A DNA stretch of 32,614 bases from positions 1 to 32,614 of the forward strand of contig CAMAXZ010000047.1 of NCBI GenBank assembly GCA_945862325.1, written 5' to 3'. Shown here piece after piece: positions 1 through 8,590 of this stretch. The notes under the pieces were generated by a model. That model did not search any database, was not told the origin of the DNA, and saw nothing but the letters and a program-made list of their open reading frames with translations. This DNA is from Klebsiella pneumoniae. Its GTDB lineage: Bacteria; Myxococcota_A; UBA796; SXON01. The position numbers were made by a program, and so were the translations under genes. Positions within the stretch are counted from its first letter, which is position 1. Each line of letters begins with the position of its first letter.

Positions 1-774
1 ACCGAGACCTACACCGGCGCGGACGTCGTCATCACGGGCTCCGCGGCGAGCGACTTCCTCGGCGAGTCCGTCGCGGTGCTCGGCGACCTCGACGGAGACG
101 GCGCGGACGACCTCGCGGTCGCCGCCTACGGGTACGACGGCAGCGCGTCCAACGCCGGCGCGGTGTTCGTCCTGCACGGCGGCTCCGGCCTCTCGAGCAG
201 CTACACCGCCGCCACCGTCGACACCGTCATCAACGGCGCCGTCGCGAGCGACCGCTTCGGGTACTCGCTCGCGGCGCTCGGGGACACCGACGGCGACGGC
301 TACGACGACTTCGCCGTCGGCGCCGACAACGCCGACAACGCCGCCGCCGACGCCGGCGCCGTGTACGTGTTCACGGACGACCCGGCGGCGGGCTCCGTGT
401 CGGCCACCACGGCCAGCGCCGTGATCACCGGCGCCCGGGCGAGCGACTTCGCCGGCCGCAGCCTGTCGGGCGGCTGCGACGTCGACGGCGACGCGACCCC
501 CGACATGCTCGTGGCCGCCACCGGCTACGACAACGGCACGACGTCCGGCGTCGGCGCCGTGTACTGGGTGACTGGTCCGTTCGTGTCGGGGAGCCTCTCC
601 GCGGCGCCGTTCCAGCACGGCGCCAACGCCTCCGACGCGTTCGGCGCGCGCGTGGCCTGCATCGGCGACGTCAACGCGGACGGGTACGACGACACCCTCG
701 GCACTTCGCTCGCCGCCGACTACAGCGCCTCGAACTCCGGCTCGGTCTGGCTCAGCTTCGGCAACGGCTACTGA
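1..774 (+). CDS. FG-GAP (integrin alpha-like) repeat protein, C-terminal part
   Basis: The reading frame is already open at base 1, so the gene starts outside the window; about 257 C-terminal residues are present. The protein is a series of FG-GAP/VCBS-like repeats. Each repeat has a calcium-loop motif of the GDxDGDGxDD type (for example GDLDGDGADD, GDTDGDGYDD, GDVNADGYDD) followed by AVGA/AVAA and a stretch ending in GAVYVF/GAVFVL. The spacers carry the usual GASASDxFG phrase. Such repeats build the beta-propeller of integrin alpha chains and of many secreted bacterial proteins, so a surface or secreted location is likely. No enzymatic domain is visible in this part. It ends in a propeller repeat with no membrane anchor or sorting tail. 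Confidence 0.85.
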   Translation, partial: TETYTGADVVITGSAASDFLGESVAVLGDLDGDGADDLAVAAYGYDGSASNAGAVFVLHGGSGLSSSYTAATVDTVINGAVASDRFGYSLAALGDTDGDGYDDFAVGADNADNAAADAGAVYVFTDDPAAGSVSATTASAVITGARASDFAGRSLSGGCDVDGDATPDMLVAATGYDNGTTSGVGAVYWVTGPFVSGSLSAAPFQHGANASDAFGARVACIGDVNADGYDDTLGTSLAADYSASNSGSVWLSFGNGY

Positions 775-810
775 GCCGGGCGCCGGCGGTGCCCTCGGCC
801 GCGTGAGCAC

Positions 811-840
811 GCTGCGCGCCCCCGCTCGGGGGCGCGCAGC
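811..840. terminator. GC-rich perfect hairpin between convergent genes
   Basis: A 13-bp perfect inverted repeat (811-823 with 828-840) has a 4-base loop (GCTC). It lies 36 bases after the FG-GAP stop and 35 bases before the convergent ETF-QO stop. There is no T-run on either side, so it is not a textbook intrinsic terminator. Its position and symmetry suit a bidirectional stop or 3'-end stabiliser for both transcripts. Confidence 0.6.
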
Positions 841-875
841 GGTCGCCGATGTGCCGCCCCCGTGTCAGCCCGCGG

Positions 876-2552
876 TCAGAGGACGCCGTACTCCGGCCCG
901 TTGCCGCCCTCGGGCGGCACCCAGGTGATGATCTGGTACGGGTCGCGGATGTCGCACGTCTTGCAGTGCACGCAGTTGGAGAAGTCGATGTGCAGCTCCT
1001 CCCGGTGCGTGTGCTCGTCGTAGTGCATGTTGTACACCTGCGCCGGGCAGAAGCGCGTGCAGGGGTTGCCGTACTCTTCCTTGCACTGCGTGGCGCAGAC
1101 CTCGGTGTCGACGACCTTGAGGTGCGCGGGCTGCTGCTCCTCGTGGCGGGTGCCCGAGTGGTACACGTCGGTCAGCTTGTCGACGAGGTAGGTGCCGTCG
1201 TACTCCAGGTCGTCCCGCGACGGATACCCGTGGTTGCCGTGCACGTGGGACGACTTCAGCATGTGCGCGTAGTCGGCGTGGAACGGCGTGATGTTGGCGC
1301 CGGGCCCGAACACCATGGACATGGCGACCTGCGTGAGCCCGCCGAGCACGCCCTTCTCGAAGTAGCTGTGGAAGTTCTTCGCGGGCTCCATCTCTTCGCG
1401 GATCCAGCTCGCGTCGATCTTCTGCTTGAAGGCGGCGAGCACGGCGGCGCTGGAGTCTCCGCGCTTGAGGGCCTCGAACGCCGTCTCGGCGGCGAGCATG
1501 CCCGCCTTCATCGAGAGGTGGATGCCCTTGATGCGCATCGGGTTGAGGAACGACGCCGAGTCACCCACGATCATCGCGCCGTCGGCGTAGAGCCGCGGCA
1601 TGCTCGCCCACCCGCCGACCGTGACGGCCTTCGCGCCGTACTTGACGACCTTGCCGCCCGCGAGCTTCGCGCGCATGTACGGGTGGTTCTTCAGCTTCTG
1701 GAGCAGGTAGTGGGCGTCCATCGCCGGGTCCTTCGCCCCGAGCTCGACCAGGAGGCCGATGGCGTAGCGATCGCCCGCCAATGCATACACGAACGCCCCG
1801 CCGAAGGTGACGGTGTCGAGGGGGTACCCGAGCGTGAGGATGACCTCGCCCTTCGTGACCGAGCCCGGGGGCATCTCGATCACCTCTTTGACGCCGATCT
1901 CGTAGACCTGCGGCTGGCTGTCCGCGTCGAGCCCGCAGCGGTTGATCAGCTGCCGGGCGAGGGTGCCGCGCGGCCCCTCGCCGAGCACGGTGACCTTGGC
2001 GGAGAGGTCGATGCCCGGCTCGAAGTTCGCCTTCGCCTGACCGTCCGGGCCGATGCCCTTGTCGCCGGTGCGCACGCCGACGACACGATCGCCCTCCCAC
2101 AAGAGCTGCGTGCCGGCGAACCCGGTGAAGAGCATGACGCCCTTCTCCTCGGCGATCGCCGAGAGCCACTTCTGGAGCTTGGCGATGGAGATGATCGGCA
2201 AGCCGTGATCTTCCAGGCCCGGGGGCATGGTCGGGGCCTCGAACGCGAGGCGCTCCGTCATGACCACGAAGGTCTCGGACTCGACGTGGCGCTCGACGAA
2301 GGACGGGTCCCGATCCTTCCAGTCCGGGATGAGCTCGTCGAGGGCCCGCGGGTCGAGCACGGCGCCCGAGATCGCGTGGCTGCCGATCTCGCTGCCCTTC
2401 TCGATCAGCGCGATCGTCGGCTCTTCGATCTTCGGCTCGACGCCGCTCTCGTTGTGCGCCCGGATGAGGTCCATGAGGCGGATCGCACCGGCGAGGCTCG
2501 CGGGGCCACCCCCCACGAACAGCACGTCGACCGGCATCGTCTCGCGTTCCAT
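876..2552 (-). CDS. Electron transfer flavoprotein-ubiquinone oxidoreductase
   Basis: This is a membrane-associated flavoprotein that passes electrons from reduced ETF (fatty-acid and amino-acid oxidation) to quinone. The N-terminus has the FAD dinucleotide fold (DVLFVGGGPASLAGAIRL). The C-terminus has the ETF-QO ferredoxin-like domain, with a Cys in FCPAQVY and the cluster motif CVHCKTCD followed by the family ending DPYQIITWVPPEGG. At 558 aa it is the normal family length. I chose the ATG at 2552 because GGAG lies 5 bases upstream; a GTG three bases earlier is too close to that site. No ETF alpha/beta genes lie nearby. It is divergent from lspA. Confidence 0.95.
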   Translation of the reverse strand: MERETMPVDVLFVGGGPASLAGAIRLMDLIRAHNESGVEPKIEEPTIALIEKGSEIGSHAISGAVLDPRALDELIPDWKDRDPSFVERHVESETFVVMTERLAFEAPTMPPGLEDHGLPIISIAKLQKWLSAIAEEKGVMLFTGFAGTQLLWEGDRVVGVRTGDKGIGPDGQAKANFEPGIDLSAKVTVLGEGPRGTLARQLINRCGLDADSQPQVYEIGVKEVIEMPPGSVTKGEVILTLGYPLDTVTFGGAFVYALAGDRYAIGLLVELGAKDPAMDAHYLLQKLKNHPYMRAKLAGGKVVKYGAKAVTVGGWASMPRLYADGAMIVGDSASFLNPMRIKGIHLSMKAGMLAAETAFEALKRGDSSAAVLAAFKQKIDASWIREEMEPAKNFHSYFEKGVLGGLTQVAMSMVFGPGANITPFHADYAHMLKSSHVHGNHGYPSRDDLEYDGTYLVDKLTDVYHSGTRHEEQQPAHLKVVDTEVCATQCKEEYGNPCTRFCPAQVYNMHYDEHTHREELHIDFSNCVHCKTCDIRDPYQIITWVPPEGGNGPEYGVL

Positions 2553-2638
2553 CACGACTCCACGAAAGTCGCCTTCCGTAACGCGCGCCCGGGGGCTGGT
2601 CGACGCACCGGCGGCGGCGGGCTACCGGACGCGCGCCC

Positions 2639-3283
2639 ATGACCACGAAGCTCAAAATCCTGGCCTTCCTCACGCCGGCGATGATCGTGCTCGACCAGCT
2701 GTCGAAGCTCCTCACGGTCCGCTGGCTGCGCTACTCCGGCCCGCGACTCGAGCCGTCCACGTGGTCGGCCCTCGAGAGCCTCGGGCACGACAAGGCCAAC
2801 CCCACCGAGTGGTCGCTCATCCCGGGGTTCCTGAGTTTCATCCACGCTCAGAACCCCGGCGCGGCGATGGGCATGCTCGTCGACTTCGAGCACCGGATGT
2901 ACGTCTTCGCGGCGTTCACGCTCGTCGCGTTCGTGCTGCTCGGCGCGATGTGGCGCGCCCTCCCGGACGACGACCGCTTTCAGTCCACGACGGTCGCGCT
3001 CATCCTCGCCGGGGCGGTCGGCAACGCGATCGACCGGGTCCACAAGCAGACGGTCACCGACTTCATCCGCTTCTACACGGAGTACACGCCGGCGGTGGAG
3101 CTCCTTCGTCGTTGGGACCTGCCGAACGAGTACCCGACCTTCAACATCGCGGACTCGTGCATCGTCGTCGGCGTCTCGATGTACCTGGTGTTCTACCTGT
3201 TCTTCGAGCGGGACGCCCCCGCCCGCGACCCCGCCGCGGTCGGCGACAGCCCCCTCGACTCGGCCGACCCACCCCGGGTGTGA
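2639..3283 (+). CDS. lspA: Lipoprotein signal peptidase (signal peptidase II)
   Basis: This inner-membrane aspartyl protease removes the signal peptide of prolipoproteins after lipidation. The family boxes are all present: D19 in the first membrane helix, QNPGAAMG (71-78), GAVGNAIDR (125-133, catalytic D132) and FNIADS (168-173, catalytic D172). At 214 aa it is longer than usual (about 160). The extra length comes from an insert around residues 33-60 between helix 1 and the NPGAA box, an insert of about 25 residues before FNIADS, and a charged tail. The start ATG has no clear ribosome-binding site. Many lipoproteins are encoded in this window, which fits a need for this enzyme. Confidence 0.95.
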   Translation: MTTKLKILAFLTPAMIVLDQLSKLLTVRWLRYSGPRLEPSTWSALESLGHDKANPTEWSLIPGFLSFIHAQNPGAAMGMLVDFEHRMYVFAAFTLVAFVLLGAMWRALPDDDRFQSTTVALILAGAVGNAIDRVHKQTVTDFIRFYTEYTPAVELLRRWDLPNEYPTFNIADSCIVVGVSMYLVFYLFFERDAPARDPAAVGDSPLDSADPPRV

Positions 3284-3369
3284 GCGTCCGTGTGGCGTCG
3301 CGACGAAGCACGCGCGAACACGCAAGCTCATCAGCCCCTGAAGCGTTATTCAGCGCTCAGGAGTGAGCT

Positions 3370-5217
3370 TTGTCGGCCGCAATAACGATCGTCATCCTTC
3401 CCCGTGAACGCGAGGGGCGCAGCAGCGCCGTGCGCGACGCGGCGCATGACGCGGCGCGCGAGGCTGGCCTCATCCCGGCCGAACGGCCGTCTCCGTCGGA
3501 GGCGGAGCCGCTCCTCGTGGTCGACCTCACCTCCGACGCCGACGAAGCGCACGGCGTGCGGCCCACGCGCCACGCGATCGCCATCACGGCGGACGGGCAC
3601 GCGGACCCGGGCTGGTGGGAGGTGATGCGCCCCGAGGACATCCCCACCCGGCTGCCTCGGGCGCTGCGAAACCTCCTCGAAACCGAGCTGCTTCGTCGGC
3701 GTGTCGCCCTCGAGCGCTCGAACGTCGCCGCCCTCAACGAGATTGGTCAGGCCCTCGCGGCCGTCACCGACCGCGACACGTTGCTCGCCGAGCTGCTGGT
3801 GCGCGGACGGCGGCTCCTGCTCGCCGACGGCGGCAGCGTGTACCTCGTCGACGGGGACGCCCTGGTGTTCGCCGCCGCGCAGAACGACACCATCCGCATC
3901 GACTTCAACGAGTCCCGCCTCCCCATCGACGAGCACAGCATCGCCGGCTGGGTGGCCCAGTCCCGCCAGGTGCTCAACATCGCCGACGTCGGCGGCGTAC
4001 CCCACGACGTCCCGTACCAGTTCAACCGCAGTTTCGACGCCCGGACCGGCTACGAGACGCGGTCGATGCTCGCCGTGCCGATGCTCGACCGCGACGCCGA
4101 GGTGCTCGGCGTATTGTGCTTCTTCAACCACAAGAACGAGCTCGGCGCCCTCACGTCCTTCGACGACGTCGAGCCGTTCTCCGAGGACGACGCGTCCATC
4201 GCGCGCTCCATCGCGGCTCAGGCTGCTGTCGCCATCGAGAACCACCGTCTGTACGCCGACATCCGGCACCTCTTCCGCGGCTTCGTCGAGGCGGCCGTCA
4301 CCGCGGTCGAGTCACGCGATCCGAGCACGGGTGGTCACAGCTACCGCGTCGCGCAGCTCACGACGCTGCTCGCTCGCGCCGTGAGCGACTGCGAGGACAC
4401 GCCCTTCGCCACGGCACGCTTCACGGAAGCGGATGTGCGCGAGCTCGAGTTCGCGGCGATGCTGCACGACTTCGGCAAGATCGGAGTGCGCGAGGAGGTC
4501 CTGCTGAAGGCCTCCCGGCTGTTCCCGTGGGAGATGCAGGAGGTCGAGCTCCGCTTCCGCCTCGCCGCCCTCCAGGCCGTGCTCGAGGCCGTTCGCGCCA
4601 ATGAGGTCTCGCCGTTGTTGGTGGAGGCCGTGCGGCAGCTCGACGCCGATCTCGAGGTCGTTCGCAGCTTGAACACCCCCGGCGGCGTCCGCGACGCGAC
4701 CGACCTCACCACCCTCGACACCATCGCCAACCGCTGGCGCCTGCGCGTACCCGCAGAGACCGTGCTTCGCCCCCGCGACGTGCAACGGCTGTGCATCCCG
4801 CGCGGCACGCTCGACCCGGACGAGCGTCGCGAGATCGAGCAACACGTCGAGCACACGTGGCGCTTCCTCCGCGCGATCCCCTGGACCCGCGAGCTCCGTC
4901 GGGTCCCCGACCTCGCCTACTGCCACCACGAGAAGCTCGATGGCTCGGGCTACCCGCGGCGGCTCGACGCCAGCGCGATCCCGCTCGGGTCGCAGCTCAT
5001 GGCCGTGGCCGACATCTACGACGCCCTCACGGCGTCGGACCGGCCGTACAAAGAGGCGATGAGCAGCGAGGCCGCCTACCGCATCCTCCGGGCGGAGGCC
5101 GATCAGGGCAAGATCCTCGGGCCCGCCGTCGAGCTCATGTACGCGCGAGGGCTGCACACTCACGTGACCCGTCAGCCTTCGCGCGGCACCACGTCGTCGA
5201 GGCACTCGAGGGCGTAA
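3370..5217 (+). CDS. GAF / HD-GYP domain protein (putative cyclic-di-GMP phosphodiesterase)
   Basis: The start is a TTG supported by AGGAG at 3359-3363 (6-base spacing). Residues 1-110 form an N-terminal region that resembles no family I can name. Residues about 115-310 form a GAF domain (LNEIGQALAAVTDRDTLLAELL at its start, RSMLAVPMLDRDAEVLGVL in the core). The rest is an HD-GYP phosphohydrolase: HDFGKIG (H366, D367), HHEKLDGSGYP (H519-P529, GYP at 527-529) and VADIYDALTASDRPYK. HD-GYP proteins usually cleave cyclic di-GMP, and the key metal ligands and GYP are intact. An extra segment of about 85 residues (roughly 385-470) sits between HDFGKIG and the next helix, which is unusual. The last 46 bases overlap the end of alanine dehydrogenase on the other strand. 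Confidence 0.9.
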   Translation: MSAAITIVILPREREGRSSAVRDAAHDAAREAGLIPAERPSPSEAEPLLVVDLTSDADEAHGVRPTRHAIAITADGHADPGWWEVMRPEDIPTRLPRALRNLLETELLRRRVALERSNVAALNEIGQALAAVTDRDTLLAELLVRGRRLLLADGGSVYLVDGDALVFAAAQNDTIRIDFNESRLPIDEHSIAGWVAQSRQVLNIADVGGVPHDVPYQFNRSFDARTGYETRSMLAVPMLDRDAEVLGVLCFFNHKNELGALTSFDDVEPFSEDDASIARSIAAQAAVAIENHRLYADIRHLFRGFVEAAVTAVESRDPSTGGHSYRVAQLTTLLARAVSDCEDTPFATARFTEADVRELEFAAMLHDFGKIGVREEVLLKASRLFPWEMQEVELRFRLAALQAVLEAVRANEVSPLLVEAVRQLDADLEVVRSLNTPGGVRDATDLTTLDTIANRWRLRVPAETVLRPRDVQRLCIPRGTLDPDERREIEQHVEHTWRFLRAIPWTRELRRVPDLAYCHHEKLDGSGYPRRLDASAIPLGSQLMAVADIYDALTASDRPYKEAMSSEAAYRILRAEADQGKILGPAVELMYARGLHTHVTRQPSRGTTSSRHSRA

Positions 5218-6296
5218 GGCACGTAGCGGCGGAGGGACCGGGCGACGAGACGCCCGTTGTAGTAGCCGCACGCCGCGCGCAGCGCGTCGTTGCGCGCGAG
5301 CCCGACCCCGAGCCCCGCGGAGAGGTCGCTCAGGTACGGCAGGATGCTGTAGGCGTGGGCCCGGGACGCGGTGCGACCGACCTCGCTCGGGAGGTTGGGG
5401 ATGCAGATGTGCCGCACGCCCTCCTCCTCGTAGATCGGCGCCTCCGGCGTCGTCGGCCGGCTCGTCTCCGAGCAGCCTCCCTCGTCGATGCTCATGTCGA
5501 TGAACAGGGTGCCTTCGCGCATCATGCGCACGTGCCGCCGCTCGAGCACCCGGGGCGTCGGCTCGCCGCGCACCGCGACCGCGCCGATCACGACGTCCGC
5601 CTGTTCGAGGTAGCGCACGAGGTGGTACTCCGACGCGATGGCCGTCACGCAGATGCGTCCGAGCGCACGATCGATGCGCTGAAGCGCGCGAGGGTCGCGA
5701 TCGAGCACGACGACCTGGGCACCCGCCGCCGCCGCCTCGGCCGCCGCCGCCTGCCCGGCGGTCCCGCCGCCGATCACGACCACGAGCGCGGGCGGGACGC
5801 CCGAAGCGCCGCCGATGATGACCCCGGGCCCGTGCCCGGGCGACATGAGGTGGTAGGCGGCGAGCGTGGCGGCCACACGCCCGCCGAGGGCGCTCATGGT
5901 CTCGAGCACCGGGTGCTCGCCGTGAGACTCGCGGAGCATCTCCCACGAGAGGGTCGTCGTGGCGTTCGCCACCAGCGCCTCGTGGAGCGCGGCGGGCTGA
6001 CTGGAGAGGTGCAGGAAGCCGGCGAGCCCGCATCCCGGCTGGAGGAGCTCGAGCTCGCTCAGGGTGGGCGGGTGAACCTTGACCAGCAGCCCCGCGCGGT
6101 GGGCCACCTCGCGCGGCGACCACGCGATCGTGGCGCCGGCGGCGAGGTACTCGGTGTCGGAGAACCCGGAGCCGGTGCCGGCCCCGCTCTCGACGAGGAC
6201 CCCGTGCCCCGCGGACACGAGCTGGCGCGCCCCCTCGGGCGTGATCGGCACGCGGCGCTCCTGGGGGGTGGTCTCACGAACGACGCCGAACTCCAT
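5172..6296 (-). CDS. ald: Alanine dehydrogenase
   Basis: This enzyme catalyses the NAD-dependent interconversion of L-alanine and pyruvate plus ammonia. At 374 aa it matches the family. The visible catalytic residues are K73 (VKVHPP), H96 (FLHLSSQ) and D271 in FIDMSIDEGGC. The Rossmann motif is GGGTAG at 176-181, preceded by the family phrase GGASGVPPALVVVIGG. The related N-terminal part of NAD(P) transhydrogenase alpha is an alternative, but the single complete chain and SIDEGGCSETS favour Ald. The start ATG has GGAGG 5 bases upstream. The stop lies inside the 3' end of the HD-GYP gene (46-base tail-to-tail overlap). Confidence 0.9.
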   Translation of the reverse strand: MEFGVVRETTPQERRVPITPEGARQLVSAGHGVLVESGAGTGSGFSDTEYLAAGATIAWSPREVAHRAGLLVKVHPPTLSELELLQPGCGLAGFLHLSSQPAALHEALVANATTTLSWEMLRESHGEHPVLETMSALGGRVAATLAAYHLMSPGHGPGVIIGGASGVPPALVVVIGGGTAGQAAAAEAAAAGAQVVVLDRDPRALQRIDRALGRICVTAIASEYHLVRYLEQADVVIGAVAVRGEPTPRVLERRHVRMMREGTLFIDMSIDEGGCSETSRPTTPEAPIYEEEGVRHICIPNLPSEVGRTASRAHAYSILPYLSDLSAGLGVGLARNDALRAACGYYNGRLVARSLRRYVPYALECLDDVVPREG

Positions 6297-6315
6297 GGTC
6301 GCCTCCGCCCGCAGT

Positions 6316-6816
6316 CTACTTCACCACGCGGCCCCCCTCGACGCGCAGGGACCGGCCCGGACCGAGGCACGCCGCGAACCGGCCGGCGGCGGAAACGCCG
6401 AGCCACACGTCGCAGCGATCGCACAACACCGGAAACTGAAGGACCTCGGGGTCACCCTCCGCCGTCGACGCGCCGTCGACCAGGGCGGATCGGAGCCCGC
6501 GCTGGAACTGAACCGCCGCGAGCTTGCCGCCCGGCAGGCCCGCTGCGACCGCCTTGACCGTGTCGAAGCCTTCGCCCTCGGCCGTCACCAGCATCTGCCC
6601 GCCCGGCACCCGGTCGACGACGGCGCGGGTGATGCGTGGGCAGCGCTTCTCCACTTCAAACGCCACGACTGGCTCGAGCGGAGCGTCGGACTGCCCACGG
6701 AACCGCGTAGTGATGGTCTGCGTGTTCGGCGCCTCGAACCGGACGTCCTGCGTGCCCGGACCGTCGCAGGACACGCAGCTCCACAGACAACCGGACAACA
6801 CGAGCGAAAGGAGCAT
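6316..6816 (-). CDS. Small hypothetical lipoprotein
   Basis: This is a 166-aa protein. From the ATG at 6816, the N-terminus is a short hydrophobic stretch ending in LSGC (C10), a lipobox, so it is probably lipid-anchored and processed by LspA. I chose this start for AGGAGG at 6826-6821 (4-base spacing). An ATG at 6834 would add six residues including an Arg and is also possible. The mature part has two Cys pairs (CVSC near the start, CDRC later) and reads as a beta-rich domain with no recognised family. It lies 19 bases upstream of ald on the same strand, so the two may be cotranscribed. Its start codon is only 31 bases from that of the divergent kinase gene. Confidence 0.7.
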   Translation of the reverse strand: MLLSLVLSGCLWSCVSCDGPGTQDVRFEAPNTQTITTRFRGQSDAPLEPVVAFEVEKRCPRITRAVVDRVPGGQMLVTAEGEGFDTVKAVAAGLPGGKLAAVQFQRGLRSALVDGASTAEGDPEVLQFPVLCDRCDVWLGVSAAGRFAACLGPGRSLRVEGGRVVK

Positions 6817-6833
6817 CCGACCTCCTGGGGGCA

Positions 6834-6839
6834 TATACT
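6834..6839 (+). promoter_or_regulatory. Candidate -10 box for a leaderless kinase transcript
   Basis: TATACT (5 of 6 matches to the sigma70 -10) ends 8 bases before the kinase ATG at 6848. There is no ribosome-binding site between them. Transcription would begin at or next to the A of the start codon. No convincing -35 lies 16-18 bases upstream, which lowers confidence. Confidence 0.35.
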
Positions 6840-6847
6840 CCGAGCCG

Positions 6848-8572
6848 ATGTCCGGCACGGCGACCGTCACCCGTTACTGCAGCCGCTGCCTGACCACGTT
6901 CCCGACGGACGCGGATCGGTGCCCCAACCTCAGCTGTCGCTCGACGCGCCCGGCCAACGGGTGGGGCGAGCTGCTCGGTACGGGTCAGGTCATCGACCGA
7001 ACGTACAGGGTCCACGCGATGCTGGCGATCGGCGGCGCAGGCGTGACCTACCTCGCAGGGGAGCTCGGGGCCGACGGACAATCGGAAGTGGGTCCGCGGG
7101 TCGCCGTCAAGGTGCTCTATCAGCAGCGGGATCAGGGCCCGTACTTGCGCCGGCTCGCGACGGAGGCGCAGATCCTCCAGGGGCTCGCGCACCCGAACAT
7201 CGTGGAGTGCCGCGGCTTCGTCCATCGCGCCGGCCACCTCCCGTACCTCGTCACGAAGTTCGAAGCCGGCGGCAGCCTGCTCGACCACGTGCGGCGCGTC
7301 GGCACACTGAGCATCCCCGTCACCGCCGCCATCGGCCGACAGATCTGCTGGGCGCTCGACGTCGCGCACCGTCAGGGCGTCATCCACCGCGACCTGAAGC
7401 CAGAGAACGTGCTTCTGTCCAAGGTCGTGGCGCACGGAGAGATCCCCGAGGTACGGGTCGCCGACTTCGGCATCGCCAAGGTGTACGGCGGGGTGGGCGA
7501 CCGCCTCACCCGCGTCGGAGCGTTCGTCGGCACGCCACAATACGCCGCGCCGGAGCAGTTCGACGGGCTCACGCCGGAGCCCGCGACCGACCTCTACGCC
7601 GTCGGGGCCCTGCTCTACTTCTGCGTCGCCGGGCGCCCCGTGGCGGACCACATGGGCGAGCTGGACCCAGAGTCGCAAAAGATCCACCTTCTCCGATTTC
7701 TTCCGCCCCGCACACCGGAAGACGCCGGGCGGCCCGAGCTGCGCGCGTGGTTCGACGCGTGCCTCGCCGAAGCGATGGCGGTGGACCCAGGCGACCGCTG
7801 CGACATCCTCCAGCTCGAGCAGCGCCTCGCCGCGCTCGCGGAGGACCGCGACCCGGGGAAGGTACGTCCAACGTCGGTCGTCTCGCACTCCACGCGCACC
7901 GTCAACCCCGACGAACGCTCGAACGTGTTCTCTCGCGGCGCCCCCCGAGACGTGTCGCTCGACCCAATCACCGTGCAGCCCGCGACCGAAGCCGAGCGCG
8001 CCGCGATCCGGAGCGCGACGGGCACACCGGCGCCGCAGTCGGACGTCTCACCGCCGAAGTACACCACGACGCCCCCGAAGCCGGCTCCGGACCCTCGCCC
8101 GAGCGTCACGAAGCCGGTCGTCCCCGCCGCCCCGACGCGCACGACGACGGTCGCGCGCCCACCCCGCCGCGGCGGCGGAGCGCTCGGCGGCGTGGTGGCC
8201 GGTCTGACCCTGCTGCTCGGCGTCGTGTTGGTGATCGCGGCCGGCGCCGTCGGGGTCTGGCTTTGGCTGAGCGCGTCGCCGGAGGCCGTCACGCTGACCG
8301 CGACGGAGACCGACCCGACCCGCCGCGACGACTGGACACGGATCGCGGCGGCGCTGGGCACCCGCGGCGTCGAAGCGGAGCGCGCCTGTCGGACGCCCGG
8401 GTACCTTCAGCTCGCCGCGACGGTCGCGGCCGACGGCTCCCTCCAGCGGCTCGAAGTCCTAAACTACGAGCACGAGCCGACCCGGCTCTGCCTCGAGAAG
8501 CACCTCGCGGGCACGAGCTTCCCGCGCGCGGGCACGGGCCTCGTGCGGGTGTCGGTCGCGCTCCAGGAGTGA
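6848..8572 (+). CDS. Membrane Ser/Thr protein kinase with zinc ribbon and periplasmic domain
   Basis: This is a 574-aa Hanks-type kinase. Residues 11-30 form a four-Cys zinc ribbon (C11, C14, C25, C30). The kinase core has a degenerate glycine loop (AIGGAGVTYLAG), K88 in VAVK, HRDLKPEN (H180-D182), DFG at 206-208 and the APE motif (AAPEQF), so it should be active. A Pro/Thr-rich linker leads to one membrane helix (about 445-472). The C-terminal 100 residues lie outside the membrane. They resemble the TonB-like/AgmX-type end domain seen in myxobacterial proteins (a Cys-Cys pair, a VAADGSLQRLEVL strand, a closing FPRAGTG turn); this is inference. It is convergent with the PP2C gene, 18 bases apart, so an opposing kinase and phosphatase sit side by side. 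Confidence 0.92.
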   Translation: MSGTATVTRYCSRCLTTFPTDADRCPNLSCRSTRPANGWGELLGTGQVIDRTYRVHAMLAIGGAGVTYLAGELGADGQSEVGPRVAVKVLYQQRDQGPYLRRLATEAQILQGLAHPNIVECRGFVHRAGHLPYLVTKFEAGGSLLDHVRRVGTLSIPVTAAIGRQICWALDVAHRQGVIHRDLKPENVLLSKVVAHGEIPEVRVADFGIAKVYGGVGDRLTRVGAFVGTPQYAAPEQFDGLTPEPATDLYAVGALLYFCVAGRPVADHMGELDPESQKIHLLRFLPPRTPEDAGRPELRAWFDACLAEAMAVDPGDRCDILQLEQRLAALAEDRDPGKVRPTSVVSHSTRTVNPDERSNVFSRGAPRDVSLDPITVQPATEAERAAIRSATGTPAPQSDVSPPKYTTTPPKPAPDPRPSVTKPVVPAAPTRTTTVARPPRRGGGALGGVVAGLTLLLGVVLVIAAGAVGVWLWLSASPEAVTLTATETDPTRRDDWTRIAAALGTRGVEAERACRTPGYLQLAATVAADGSLQRLEVLNYEHEPTRLCLEKHLAGTSFPRAGTGLVRVSVALQE

Positions 8573-8590
8573 CCGCGAGCCTCCGTGGGC

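Noticed and set aside
849..2642. Plus-strand open frame opposite the ETF-QO gene
   Set aside because: Val/Arg/His-rich shadow of a strongly conserved gene.
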